A stretch of 42,220 bases of DNA from Clostridiaceae bacterium. Its GTDB lineage: Bacteria > Bacillota > Clostridia > Saccharofermentanales > DTU023. The stretch covers positions 1-42,220 of the forward strand of contig DUOO01000040.1 of assembly GCA_012838795.1 (NCBI GenBank), in the 5' to 3' direction. The notes under the pieces are model-generated. The model was not told the origin of the DNA and made no database searches. It saw nothing but the letters and a program-made list of their open reading frames with translations. Positions 28,101 through 35,237 of the stretch are shown piece by piece. The position numbers were made by a program, and so were the translations under genes. Numbering within the stretch: position 1 is the stretch's first letter; each line of letters opens with the position of its first letter.

Positions 28101-28397
28101 ATCGGCAAGGCCATCTCCGGTATGAATCAATATACATTAAATTCCGGCTTTGAGCAGGAAAACATAGCAGCGTATGCTTATGGTTCCGGAAACAAGCGGA
28201 CGATAGTACTGATAAATTTGTCTGAAATGTCCGCAAGTTGTCAGATCTTCAATGTTAATCTTAAAGGATTCAGGCAATCTGTTTATGATGGAAAAGGCTT
28301 ATTGCTTGAACAATCCGAGGTTAGACATCGTAAATCTGTATATTCACTTTTGCCCGGTGGAGTGATTGTGCTCGAAGGAACGTTGGAAACAGAATAA
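25095..28397 (+). CDS. membrane-anchored beta-propeller and glycosidase-like surface protein
   Basis: The 1100-residue protein has an N-terminal transmembrane anchor (about 14-36) with the remainder outside. Residues about 130-510 contain repeated blades with BNR/YCF48-like turns (GENGFIIYG, GDQGQVVFSKDG, SDNLGETWKSLDD), interrupted by an acidic Thr/Asp/Glu-rich linker at about 250-310. A jelly-roll, carbohydrate-binding-like domain follows at about 555-720 (GDWYISNP, FEFWAKAY, LYLDNLWFG). The C-terminal 370 residues resemble GH51-type arabinofuranosidases: a MELCNSFNANPWLVID segment, LGELRTEHG, then a C-terminal beta-domain. Where those enzymes have the acid/base Asn-Glu after a strand, this protein reads YIEISDKNG, so catalysis is doubtful. 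It is coupled to the CPBP protease gene upstream. The exact substrate is unknown. Confidence 0.72.
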   Translation: MFKQKYGRIKKRNFVVLAICLIVVLIPVLALYLFSAKKVESGNIADFSVSDQASRQVVQGLGFDVTAIDDGNLIKNNSFEPLVYKQNLLIDSGSDEIIKVAMPNDSTTRIFEENFFIDANAEVFATDSKGHRTLKKSGKVKEYLSDQIDDFRPLSLPSDLPRNIRWNSIAELDEKVVLGGSKGYILSIDSFSNTTLSRLPSEEQVIGVCVFTDFFLALDENGNFYKSSDSLKWELVFRASDHFLLIQSEKNSDDEIIASTSETEDAVTSDNEKSTDVITDDTTEVVALEDITPDDVTEKTETEEKPSGDIKWLDLSSRVDDQGNSIFMAVGENGFIIYGNLEENHVKQLKAAQNINAVTSNSDGFYLAGNNSLAFYSYDGENYRYLDVPQKANWQTVSSLGNQIMIAGDQGQVVFSKDGYSFDSLNNETISELSLRYSEQNYGNQEIIVIKPHFISCSILSNDQFVLLDSRGMLFFSDNLGETWKSLDDLAAKNFNLVKRLPSGRLMMTGFDGSVEYAMMGLVIKLDSKLEQGEYVNGDSLVLEQVSASPVMQPRIEESETLTGDWYISNPSAAKIQLNHNAPGGGRAALEIDLSQSSNAENEFTGIFSQQIIEQQIPQNSGLIIQQKLDDTAFSSIKKNTIFNFEFWAKAYTNDFINLNLSFAGLNLPIEQMNKNIIGDWKKYQGFFVIPKNSIRDDKPLWLQIELKGSGKLYLDNLWFGTADNSGKNILANFSDDTPKSSILRLDFIQIGSKEYHSESWLSSERFYTVYHQNQTEIKLQGQANLAKSMELCNSFNANPWLVIDSQASDSELKHLMQYLFGQQNTPLGELRTEHGAISRYSDIFNQIYIEISDKNGLFENDWQRKSYVDWVIQVLSETPEYSQVKKNLIFVDGMQYKENIILSDADYHASDFNLDYSINNLTDLEQFNSGFSESLPRDPGRGTAIRSELIRQTNQNFAEIRLADVIVTALSMMGDEIDATLLNLELATDSVKSPYAHCYGNIGKAISGMNQYTLNSGFEQENIAAYAYGSGNKRTIVLINLSEMSASCQIFNVNLKGFRQSVYDGKGLLLEQSEVRHRKSVYSLLPGGVIVLEGTLETE

Positions 28398-28420
28398 TAA
28401 TGATTTGATGAGGTAACATA

Positions 28421-29605
28421 ATGGTAGATAATTTTGGACAATTATTTTATGCAGATCCATATCAAAGTGAATTTACAGCAGAAATCATATCTGTAAAATC
28501 AGAGAAAAATAAATTGTGGTTGGCTTTGTCACAGACATGTTTTTATCCGGAAGGCGGAGGTCAGCCCGGTGATCAGGGGATTTTACAAGTGATAGGTCAG
28601 GACGAACAAATTGTAAAAGTGTTTGACACAATCGGATCTGATTCTGAGATATGGCATCAGGTTGATCAATTGTTGCCTGAAGGTACTCCGATTGTCGGTC
28701 AAATTGATTTTGCCAGGCGATATGATTTAATGCAGCAACATAGTGGTGAACATATTTTTTCCGGTATAGTAAATCGTGAATACAAATATACAAATGTCGG
28801 TTTCAATATTAATGCGACTGAGATGACTTTTGATTTTGACGGAGATTTAACTTGGACACAGATAGCTCAAGTGGAGAAGGAAGCCAATCAAGCCATTTAT
28901 GAGAATATTCCGATTGAGATTCGTTATATAACTAAGTCAGAACAAGATAAATGGACATATCGCAGTAAATTGGAACTCGATCAAAATATCAGATTAGTTA
29001 TTATTCCGGGATATGATACATGTGCGTGTGCCGGTACTCATCTTGCCCGTACCGGAGAAATCGGTCAAATTAAGATTGTTAAACGTGAATCATATAAAGG
29101 TGGAGTCCGCTTAACGGCTCTATGCGGAGCCAGAGCTTTATCTTATTTTCAAAATATTCTTCAAGTTATGCGTAATGCCGGTGAAATAATGTCTGCCAAT
29201 CCAAATAATCTGATAGAAAAAATCAACAATCAACAATCTGAGATTTCCAATTTGAAATTTCAGATAAACAAGAAGAATAAAGCATGGCTGGATCTTTTTG
29301 CAGAGAAACTGCAGCCAAATACCAAAAGAATTATCTTATGTAATCCGGAATTCGAAAAACAAGAATGGAAATATGTCTGTCGCTATTTGATTGGACATGC
29401 AAGTGATTTTGTCTGCATCTTAAGATCGGAAAATCAACATGATCATATTATCTTTTTATATTCGGAAAAATTTGATTTAAAAACATTAATTCCTGCTTTA
29501 AAAGCAAAATTTGATTTTAGAGGAGGAGGGAATCAAAAGTTGATCCAAGGCAAATTGCAGGGTCAATTAAGAATAATCGAAGGGTTTTTAAACGAAATAA
29601 CTTAA
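28421..29605 (+). CDS. alanyl-tRNA editing protein (AlaX-L type, with DHHA1-like domain)
   Basis: The 394-residue trans-editing factor hydrolyses mischarged Ser-tRNA(Ala) or Gly-tRNA(Ala). The editing-domain zinc ligands are visible as H107 and H111 in QQHSGEHIF and C203 and H207 in CAGTH. The N-terminal TCFYPEGGGQPGDQG motif is typical of the AlaRS second-domain fold. A coiled-coil segment (about 265-290) and a DHHA1-like C-terminal domain ending in a glycine-rich FRGGGNQKLIQG make it the long AlaX form. It starts at ATG 28421 with GAGG upstream and is the last gene before the non-coding region. Confidence 0.9.
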   Translation: MVDNFGQLFYADPYQSEFTAEIISVKSEKNKLWLALSQTCFYPEGGGQPGDQGILQVIGQDEQIVKVFDTIGSDSEIWHQVDQLLPEGTPIVGQIDFARRYDLMQQHSGEHIFSGIVNREYKYTNVGFNINATEMTFDFDGDLTWTQIAQVEKEANQAIYENIPIEIRYITKSEQDKWTYRSKLELDQNIRLVIIPGYDTCACAGTHLARTGEIGQIKIVKRESYKGGVRLTALCGARALSYFQNILQVMRNAGEIMSANPNNLIEKINNQQSEISNLKFQINKKNKAWLDLFAEKLQPNTKRIILCNPEFEKQEWKYVCRYLIGHASDFVCILRSENQHDHIIFLYSEKFDLKTLIPALKAKFDFRGGGNQKLIQGKLQGQLRIIEGFLNEIT

Positions 29606-29703
29606 AAATAGCTTTTTCAGGCAGGCCATTTGTACACATAGCACAATAATATTAAGTGTTTATAATCAATTATCCAAATTTACTAAAAAGAGCAACTGAT
29701 GGC

Positions 29704-29732
29704 TTGACCTGAAACAATACTGTGCATATACT
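29704..29732 (+). promoter_or_regulatory. strong promoter for the candidate RNA
   Basis: TTGACC (29704-29709), a 17-bp spacer and TATACT (29727-29732) are close to the sigma-A consensus. They predict a transcription start at about 29738-29740. No open reading frame follows, so it appears to serve an RNA. Confidence 0.65.
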
Positions 29733-29738
29733 TTAGTC

Positions 29739-30369
29739 AAGCTTCAGGGAATTCTTAAAAGACCTTGATCGAAAACCTAACACCATGTAAATGGTTCGGG
29801 ATGGCAGTAACTTGATAACTGAACATTTAACCGGCAAAAGAAGGATTAAATTACTTAAAAGTAAAATGATCGTGTAAGAGGTTTAATGGTATAAATAACA
29901 ATTACTATAAACTGTAAACTGACTAATATAAGAAGAAATATAAGATAGTTAAGAACAGTAAAAGAAATAGTAAAATATTCAACTTATTATCGAATACCAT
30001 GTTCTAGATTCTACACCCTTACAAACTAAGATCAAAAACACAGGTAAATCATTGATTGATCAGAAACACAATGATTGAATTATAGAAATAGATTGCCGGT
30101 GTGAACGACTATCATTAAGAAAGTAATAAAAAAATGAATGTTAAGTTACGTATCGGAAATGCGAAGTTAGAAAGAGTATTGCAAGTCAAACAATTGAATA
30201 AAAACATAGGGTTCAACAGAATACGGGAATGTTAAAAACGTCAGAAGTACTGTTGGTAAAATGTAAAGTCATAGCCTGGAATGTGATCAGTTCAAGCGTT
30301 AGATAAAAAAAGTTCCGTTAATGAAGTAGAGTACCGATCAAAAAGTCAGCAGGTTCGCTGAAGCTTTTT
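29739..30369 (+). ncRNA. candidate large structured non-coding RNA (about 630 nt)
   Basis: The stretch 29606-30496 has no credible reading frame on either strand. Between a good promoter and a terminator-like hairpin, the two ends are complementary: 29739-29751 pairs with 30354-30366, 12 of 13 positions. The helix begins at the predicted transcription start and ends just before the T-tract. Internal helices include ACCAT-GTAA-ATGGT with a GNRA-type loop (29782-29795), an 8-bp hairpin at 30047-30054/30069-30076, and a GC-rich 8-bp long-range match at 29830-29837/30093-30100. Internal 8-bp matches can occur by chance at this length. The plus strand is rich in A over T. I do not recognise RNase P, tmRNA, 6S RNA, SRP RNA or a group II intron domain V. 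Alternatives are a decayed gene, or a mobile element bounded by the inverted ends. Confidence 0.5.
30342..30369 (+). terminator. terminator-like hairpin of the candidate RNA
   Basis: CAGC (30347-30350) and GCTG (30357-30360) pair across AGGTTC. Flanking AAAG/CTTT can add four pairs, and CTTTTT follows (30364-30369). This fold competes with the terminal helix of the candidate RNA, since GCTGAAGCTT is used in both. Confidence 0.45.
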
Positions 30370-30441
30370 AATTGCACTAAAACAGTCATGGAAAATAATG
30401 TTATTCCCTACTGATCCCCGAAAAAGTTTAAGTAACGAAGG

Positions 30442-30480
30442 TCAGTATTTTTTGGAAATTTTGATTTGCCTTAATACTGA
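30442..30480. repeat. inverted repeat downstream of hpt-like gene
   Basis: TCAGTATT (30442-30449) and AATACTGA (30473-30480) are perfect inverted copies separated by 23 nt. They lie 17 nt past the stop of the minus-strand phosphoribosyltransferase gene. The loop is large and no T-run follows on the minus strand, so this is at best a weak transcription stop. Confidence 0.35.
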
Positions 30481-30496
30481 TTATTGAATTTTGATT

Positions 30497-31024
30497 TTAT
30501 TCAACCATTTTTTTTATATAGCTGAGATTACGATACTGCTCTTTATAATCAAGCCCATATCCGACTATTCTCGTATAGTCGATTTCAAATCCGATATAAT
30601 TAAGAGGCAGATTGATCATTAACTGATCAGGATTAGCAAACATAGCAACAAGATTGATACTTGCGGGCTTAAATTTTTCTAAATGCTCAAGCATATAATG
30701 AGTAGTAAGTCCGGAACGAACTATTTCCTCAACAACTAAAACGTCATTTCCTGCTATATCGATTTCGATGTCGCGTGTGACCTGGACAATTCCTGTTGCC
30801 GATTTAACTTGGCTGATTGCCATAAAATCAAATTTTAACGGAAGTTTAATTGCACGAGTGAGGTCAGCTAAAAAATAGGTTGAACCTTTGAGCATAGCTA
30901 TCGCGCTTAAAGGCCTGTTGGAATTTTGATAATCTTGAGTGATTTGTTGTCCGAGTTCGATAATTCTTTGAGAGATTTGTTGTTCAGTAAAGATAACATC
31001 ATTATTTTCCTGATTTTTTTGCAT
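30497..31024 (-). CDS. hypoxanthine phosphoribosyltransferase-like protein with altered active site
   Basis: The 175-residue protein has the size and fold of HPRT. It has the LKGSTYFLADL pyrophosphate loop and a nearly perfect end, IGFEIDYTRIVGYGLDYKEQYRN. The PRPP-binding motif, normally VEDIIDSG, reads VEEIVRSG: E99, E100, and R103 where the catalytic aspartate belongs. The Ser-Tyr of the flexible loop is also changed, reading FMAISQ. The family salvages hypoxanthine and guanine with PRPP. This copy may be inactive, altered in base use, or a sensor. The start ATG 31024 has AAGGAG upstream. It follows the cytidylate-kinase-like gene by 9 nt and is surely co-transcribed with it. I give no symbol because catalysis is in doubt. 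Confidence 0.85.
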   Translation of the reverse strand: MQKNQENNDVIFTEQQISQRIIELGQQITQDYQNSNRPLSAIAMLKGSTYFLADLTRAIKLPLKFDFMAISQVKSATGIVQVTRDIEIDIAGNDVLVVEEIVRSGLTTHYMLEHLEKFKPASINLVAMFANPDQLMINLPLNYIGFEIDYTRIVGYGLDYKEQYRNLSYIKKMVE

Positions 31025-31033
31025 AAAAACTCC

Positions 31034-32071
31034 TTATTCGAAACGTTGAATCAGCGATAAGAAATCTCGCCGGTAAATAATTTTTACATTAACTCCCGGA
31101 TAAAGTTCTTTTAGTTTTTCAAGTTTTTTCTTTTTGGCACTGACATAGCGTTGATTCATTGTGGTTAATTCCAAATACAAGTCGAACTTGGGCAAATAGA
31201 AGTCCGGACTGAATGCCATGGTCACTCTGCCATCTTCATCCCATTCAACCGGGAAAAATTTCGGTTCATAACGCCATTCAACTTGATATATATTGAGTAA
31301 TCTGGCAAATTCTTTTTCTGACTCGTTTTTGAAATCAGGGATATTCGTACTTTGTAAAATTGCTTGGTCACTATCACCTTGTTTTGCTAAATGACGATTG
31401 ATTCCATAGTCTTCAATTAATGCATTGGTTACACTTAAACAAGCATCAAGAGATAATTTTTCTGTATTTAAAATTAAATGGAAAGAATCAAATTGATTAT
31501 CATCGGCTTGGAAGAGCGTGCTGATAAAACGACGATATTGGCGATCGATCCTCTGAGCTAAATCGCCGGGTGATATCTCAGCAATTTGAGCAGCGGAAAT
31601 AAATTTTTCCATGAATTTTAATTCGTGTAAAGAATCAATAGATGTAGAAAAATCCTTATTGTTTTCCAGGTATTTCAAATAATTACGATATTGCTCCTGA
31701 GAATTTTCTATTCGTTGTTCACGTATTTCTAAAGGTGAGACGGTTCGCAAATGAATTGCTCTGGGATGATCTTTTAAAAAATAATTGGCGCCGCAACCAA
31801 GCATTATTGCATCATGGTTTTTTGCCCAATCTTGGATTGAACCCTCCAAATATGCTTTAAAATTCATCTGTTGGTCTGTAGTAATCGGCTCGAAAAAATA
31901 TTTGGCACTTACTTCGAGCATTTGTTTTTCATGTTCACTGGCTATCGGCTTGAGAAATTTATTGATCATTTTGTCAAAATCGATTAGAGTATATCCGCTT
32001 TTATTCGATAAGCGTTCAGCGAATTCATCTCCAAAACTGCCGGCCTCTCTGGAAATAGTTATAATAGGCAC
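31034..32071 (-). CDS. cytidylate-kinase-like protein fused to a nuclease-like C-terminal domain
   Basis: The 345-residue protein starts at GTG 32071, preceded by AGAGG. Residues 1 to about 200 match the cytidylate-kinase-like family (Cytidylate_kin2): ITISREAGSFGDEFAERL is its degenerate phosphate-binding loop, and an IMLGCGANYFL segment follows. That family has an unclear substrate. Residues about 255-345 form a separate alpha/beta domain. In it, FSPDFYLPKFDLYLELTTMN followed by lysines, and then VKIIYRRDF, recall the PD-(D/E)XK nuclease core, although the usual lysine is a threonine. The fusion is unusual for a nucleoside-monophosphate kinase and suggests a regulatory or nucleic-acid-linked role. 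It is the first gene of a two-gene unit with the altered HPRT. Confidence 0.75.
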   Translation of the reverse strand: MPIITISREAGSFGDEFAERLSNKSGYTLIDFDKMINKFLKPIASEHEKQMLEVSAKYFFEPITTDQQMNFKAYLEGSIQDWAKNHDAIMLGCGANYFLKDHPRAIHLRTVSPLEIREQRIENSQEQYRNYLKYLENNKDFSTSIDSLHELKFMEKFISAAQIAEISPGDLAQRIDRQYRRFISTLFQADDNQFDSFHLILNTEKLSLDACLSVTNALIEDYGINRHLAKQGDSDQAILQSTNIPDFKNESEKEFARLLNIYQVEWRYEPKFFPVEWDEDGRVTMAFSPDFYLPKFDLYLELTTMNQRYVSAKKKKLEKLKELYPGVNVKIIYRRDFLSLIQRFE

Positions 32072-32109
32072 TTGAACCTCTTTTCAGAAATGATCAGAAA
32101 CTATAAAAT

Positions 32110-32138
32110 ATTATATCATGAAATGCATTTTGAATGAA
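32110..32138 (-). promoter_or_regulatory. promoter of the kinase-like/HPRT-like unit
   Basis: On the minus strand TATAAT (complement of 32110-32115) is preceded by TGA, giving an extended -10. A weak TTCATT -35 (complement of 32133-32138) lies 17 bp upstream. It points away from aroE in the 169-bp divergent gap. Confidence 0.6.
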
Positions 32139-32240
32139 CTGAAACAGAAAGAATTATTATCGAAAACTAATTAGAATGACAGATAAAGTTGAAATACTAA
32201 AATACAAAATAAACTGATATTTATGTACAAGGAGACTTAA

Positions 32241-33176
32241 ATGGCAAATAAAAATATTATTAAATCAGGTCTTATCGGATATCCGTTAAACTATTCTATT
32301 TCACCGGATATTCATAATTTTTTGTATGAACAGGCCGGCAGACAAGGTGAGTATAAGTTATTTAGAATTCGGCCGGAAGTTTTTGCGGAAAGAATGGATA
32401 CTATTCTGAAAGAATATCCTTATTTGAATGTTACAATTCCATATAAAAAAGAAATTATATCGCACTTGCAAGGAACCTCCGACAGTGCGAGGGTTTTGGG
32501 TGTTGTGAATACTGTAGCTTATGAACTGGGTTACAATACGGACGGTATAGGGCTGGAATTGGCTTTGGCGGAATGGCCGAAACCTGACCATGCAATGATA
32601 ATAGGTGCAGGTAATACCTCGCGAACAGCCCTCTATACTTTGCTCGATCTGAAGATACCGAATATTTCTTTGATTCACAGAAATATCAATACTATTAAAA
32701 AATTAAAACTGGAATTTGCCGGAATTATTAAAGTAAAAGCATTGTCCGCAAGGACATTTGAAAGCATCCCGACCGGTCAAATAATTACATTTCTAAATAC
32801 TCCTGAAGAAATTTTTGATTTTGATAAAAAAATCGATTTGCTGATTGATACAACTTCAGCCGGTATGTATCCGGAGCTTGATCAAATTCCTTTGCCAAAT
32901 GAGATTATCGAACATATTTTAATTGAATCTAAACCGAAAGTGTTTGATGTCGTATATAATCCGATCCGCACCAAATTGTTGAAGATGGCGGATGAAATAG
33001 ATTTGACTGCAAAAAATGGACTTTCAATGTTGTTTTATCAAGCGTATGCTTCTCATTCAATTTGGTTTGAAGAAGAATATTCTGTTGAAAAAGCAGAAAA
33101 ACTTTGGAGAAATTTTGTTAAGAAATTTAATCCCGAAAAATTTATTGTTGAACATTGGCCTGATCCGGCAGATTAA
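32241..33176 (+). CDS. aroE: shikimate dehydrogenase
   Basis: The 311-residue enzyme reduces 3-dehydroshikimate with NADPH in aromatic amino acid synthesis. The N-terminal substrate domain has GYPLNYSISPDIHN and NVTIPYKKEI, with the catalytic lysine. NTVAYELGYNTDGIG carries the conserved NTD. The Rossmann turn is MIIGAGNTSRTALYTL. The late NGLSMLFYQA motif matches the closing helix. It starts at ATG 32241 behind AAGGAG. It stands alone rather than in an aro cluster and overlaps the convergent metzincin gene by 4 nt. Confidence 0.92.
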   Translation: MANKNIIKSGLIGYPLNYSISPDIHNFLYEQAGRQGEYKLFRIRPEVFAERMDTILKEYPYLNVTIPYKKEIISHLQGTSDSARVLGVVNTVAYELGYNTDGIGLELALAEWPKPDHAMIIGAGNTSRTALYTLLDLKIPNISLIHRNINTIKKLKLEFAGIIKVKALSARTFESIPTGQIITFLNTPEEIFDFDKKIDLLIDTTSAGMYPELDQIPLPNEIIEHILIESKPKVFDVVYNPIRTKLLKMADEIDLTAKNGLSMLFYQAYASHSIWFEEEYSVEKAEKLWRNFVKKFNPEKFIVEHWPDPAD

Positions 33177-34045
33177 CTTCTTTTACGAAATAGCCGGAAT
33201 ATTTTCTTGAAATAAAACTTAATTTCTTGATAAAATCCTTTGGAAAAACGACGCAAGTTGAATTTTCGAGGGAAGAATTGAGCTTTATTCTTGACATAGG
33301 CGCGTATCAACATCGCAATTTCCTGCGGATGAACTTGAGTATTGTAATGCATCATATATTCTTTTGTACCGGGTGCAGCATAGAAAAAACGATACCAAGC
33401 GTCATATGCATCACCGATACCGAATAAATGACCTGCTTCATGTGCCGAGACTTGTCTCAAACGATGTGAATTACGAAAGTCATTGATTACGGCAAAACCC
33501 GGAAAATTCCGGCTCCAATTATAACCCATACTTTCAATTTGTCCGGTCCGAAAAATTCCCCAAAATCTGCGAAAAAGACCGCTTGCAACATGTGACGGTA
33601 AAATTGTGGTTTTTTTGACAAAAATCGGTATTGGTCGAGGTTCACCTTGAAATAATCTTTTGAGAAAAACAATTCTCGGATTTTGCAGACCGGAAAGAGG
33701 ATCTTCTTCCAGTTTTACATCTAACGGTAATTCAGTCAGATGTTGCTCGGACAGTTGAAAAACAATATTTTTTGCGTGTTTGCATTCAGATAATTTTCCG
33801 GAATCTTGTTTGAACAGGCGATTATTTGTTTTTTGCCAAGAGAAAAAATTTGAACATGCCTGCTTAAGTTCTGAATCCATCTGATAAATACCGGACCAAT
33901 TTTGCTCAATTCCTTCAATTATATAAGATTTATATGTTTTGTTCTGCGTGAAAAGATTGAGAGAATCTTTATTAAAAGCGACTTTAACTGAAAGATGAAA
34001 GCCGTCATGCGAATCATAACTCAATTGTAAAGGGGAACAACTCAT
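33173..34045 (-). CDS. metzincin-like zinc metalloprotease, HExxHxxGxxD type
   Basis: The 290-residue protein contains HEAGHLFGIGD (H202, E203, H206, D212), the extended zinc motif of metzincins with aspartate as third ligand, as in snapalysin. A methionine-turn-like YMMHY lies about 25 residues later. No signal peptide or membrane helix is seen. The N-terminal 190 residues match nothing I know. It follows the membrane-protein gene by 13 nt without an obvious ribosome binding site, so the two are probably coupled. The substrate and export route are unknown. Confidence 0.68.
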   Translation of the reverse strand: MSCSPLQLSYDSHDGFHLSVKVAFNKDSLNLFTQNKTYKSYIIEGIEQNWSGIYQMDSELKQACSNFFSWQKTNNRLFKQDSGKLSECKHAKNIVFQLSEQHLTELPLDVKLEEDPLSGLQNPRIVFLKRLFQGEPRPIPIFVKKTTILPSHVASGLFRRFWGIFRTGQIESMGYNWSRNFPGFAVINDFRNSHRLRQVSAHEAGHLFGIGDAYDAWYRFFYAAPGTKEYMMHYNTQVHPQEIAMLIRAYVKNKAQFFPRKFNLRRFSKGFYQEIKFYFKKIFRLFRKRS

Positions 34046-34058
34046 AAAGAATAATAAA

Positions 34059-34868
34059 TCAATTTTGTTTAATATTATTCTTTAACCAAGATTTCAAGCT
34101 GATCAAATTGAATTTCCGAGCTAAACGCTTATACCACGGAAATAAAGAAATATCCTGAGGATAAAATAAATGTGCATGATTCATATCGAGAAATATCGGA
34201 TAGAGAAAAGAGGTTTGTTCAGTACTTACATAATTTACAATTCCTGCTCCGGCGGAAAGAATCTCTTCTTCGTTTTTCATATCAGTAATTAAAATCAGAT
34301 TATTTTGGCTAACCGGTTTTTTCTGACTTTCCGATTCGATAAACTGCAAAGTTTCCGACAGAATATTATCGATAATTAAGACATTAAGCAGAGGGCGATA
34401 TAGTAAAAATATTCGATGATATTTATTTTGAAATTTATGATTAATGAAATTGGTCTTTTTTTCGAAAATCAGACCTAAACGATGTTTGGCTACTTGTTGA
34501 TAATTGTGTTTGTTAAACCAATCGATGATCAATTGAACAACATTACCTTGTTGATTCAGTTGGCTCAGCAATACGGTGTCCAGTTTATATTTCTTAACTT
34601 TTGCCAATTTGGCTAAGCTTTTAGGGTCGGCAGGATTATATGGTTGAATTATGTGACTGGCTATCATATTGTTAATACTGCTAATGCAGAGAATGAAATA
34701 TAAAATCGCCAAAAAGGCAAAAATCAGATTGAGCCATTTCATGGCAAGTAAAGGCTGTAAATGTTGAATATTGCTTCTAATCCAGAGCAATCCAAATCCA
34801 AGTAACAATAGAATAAGGATTTGGCCGATAATGTTACGGATTTTCCAACGTTTTTGTATCACACTCAA
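34059..34868 (-). CDS. membrane protein of unknown function, two helices
   Basis: The 269-residue protein has a basic N-terminus, transmembrane helices at about 12-29 and 44-66, and a soluble C-terminal domain of about 200 residues. Part of that domain, QLIIDWFNKHNYQQVAKHRLGLIFEKKTNF, is predicted alpha/beta. I recognise no family. It is transcribed with the metzincin gene from the promoter at 34886-34913, which makes it a candidate partner or inhibitor that tethers the protease. Confidence 0.7.
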   Translation of the reverse strand: MSVIQKRWKIRNIIGQILILLLLGFGLLWIRSNIQHLQPLLAMKWLNLIFAFLAILYFILCISSINNMIASHIIQPYNPADPKSLAKLAKVKKYKLDTVLLSQLNQQGNVVQLIIDWFNKHNYQQVAKHRLGLIFEKKTNFINHKFQNKYHRIFLLYRPLLNVLIIDNILSETLQFIESESQKKPVSQNNLILITDMKNEEEILSAGAGIVNYVSTEQTSFLYPIFLDMNHAHLFYPQDISLFPWYKRLARKFNLISLKSWLKNNIKQN

Positions 34869-34885
34869 CTCCTGATTTTTTTCTC

Positions 34886-34913
34886 ATTGTAACATTAACA
34901 AGGACATTTTCAA
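34886..34913 (-). promoter_or_regulatory. promoter with ATGTTACAAT half-site
   Basis: On the minus strand TTGAAA (complement of 34908-34913), a 16-bp spacer and TACAAT (complement of 34886-34891) make a good promoter for the membrane-protein/metzincin pair. The -10 is embedded in ATGTTACAAT, the same ten bases that form the inverted repeat ahead of the XRE gene at 35519. Confidence 0.65.
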
Positions 34914-34924
34914 ACTTGAGTTTT

Positions 34925-35220
34925 GCCAGGTGGCAACATAACAGCTTTTGCTACAGATTGTTTTGGATTCAAGCTCGAGCTTAATGTGCCAATAATTACG
35001 GCAATGTGGCTATTCGATTTACAGTACCGGAGCTTTTCGCACAGAGGACTTTGTTTTGAGCGGTTTCGTGCCAAAAAAGCCTGCTGTGCGGATTGCAATT
35101 CACAGCGCCGGCTTTTCTGACACAGAAACTATCTGAAAATGGGCTTTTGAGCCAAAAAATTCGGTCATGCGGATCCGAATCGGAAGCAAACCCACGGACA
35201 CGTAATTTTTGGCATAAAAC
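34925..35220 (-). repeat. array of four diverged tandem repeats, 63-82 bp each
   Basis: Read on the minus strand the units are 35220-35151, 35150-35069, 35068-34988 and 34987-34925. Each ends in a variant of ATTTTTTGGC, and three share a centre like CTGTGCGAAAAGCT. The array is visibly richer in G and C than its surroundings. Short frames cross it on both strands. In one minus-strand frame the copies give repeated peptides ending in RIFW or RLFW, but there is no ribosome binding site and the frame is not kept through all units. Confidence 0.65.
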
Positions 35221-35237
35221 CATCGAAAAACATACTA

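Noticed and set aside
29606-30496. A decayed transposase or group II intron in the non-coding gap
   Set aside because: Translating much of the region by eye gave frequent stops and no transposase-like stretch, and no domain V-like hairpin was seen. A MITE bounded by the inverted ends cannot be fully excluded, but no target duplication flanks them.
34925-35220. A CRISPR array
   Set aside because: The units are diverged along their whole length, with no constant repeat of 25-37 bp alternating with unique spacers and no cas genes nearby.
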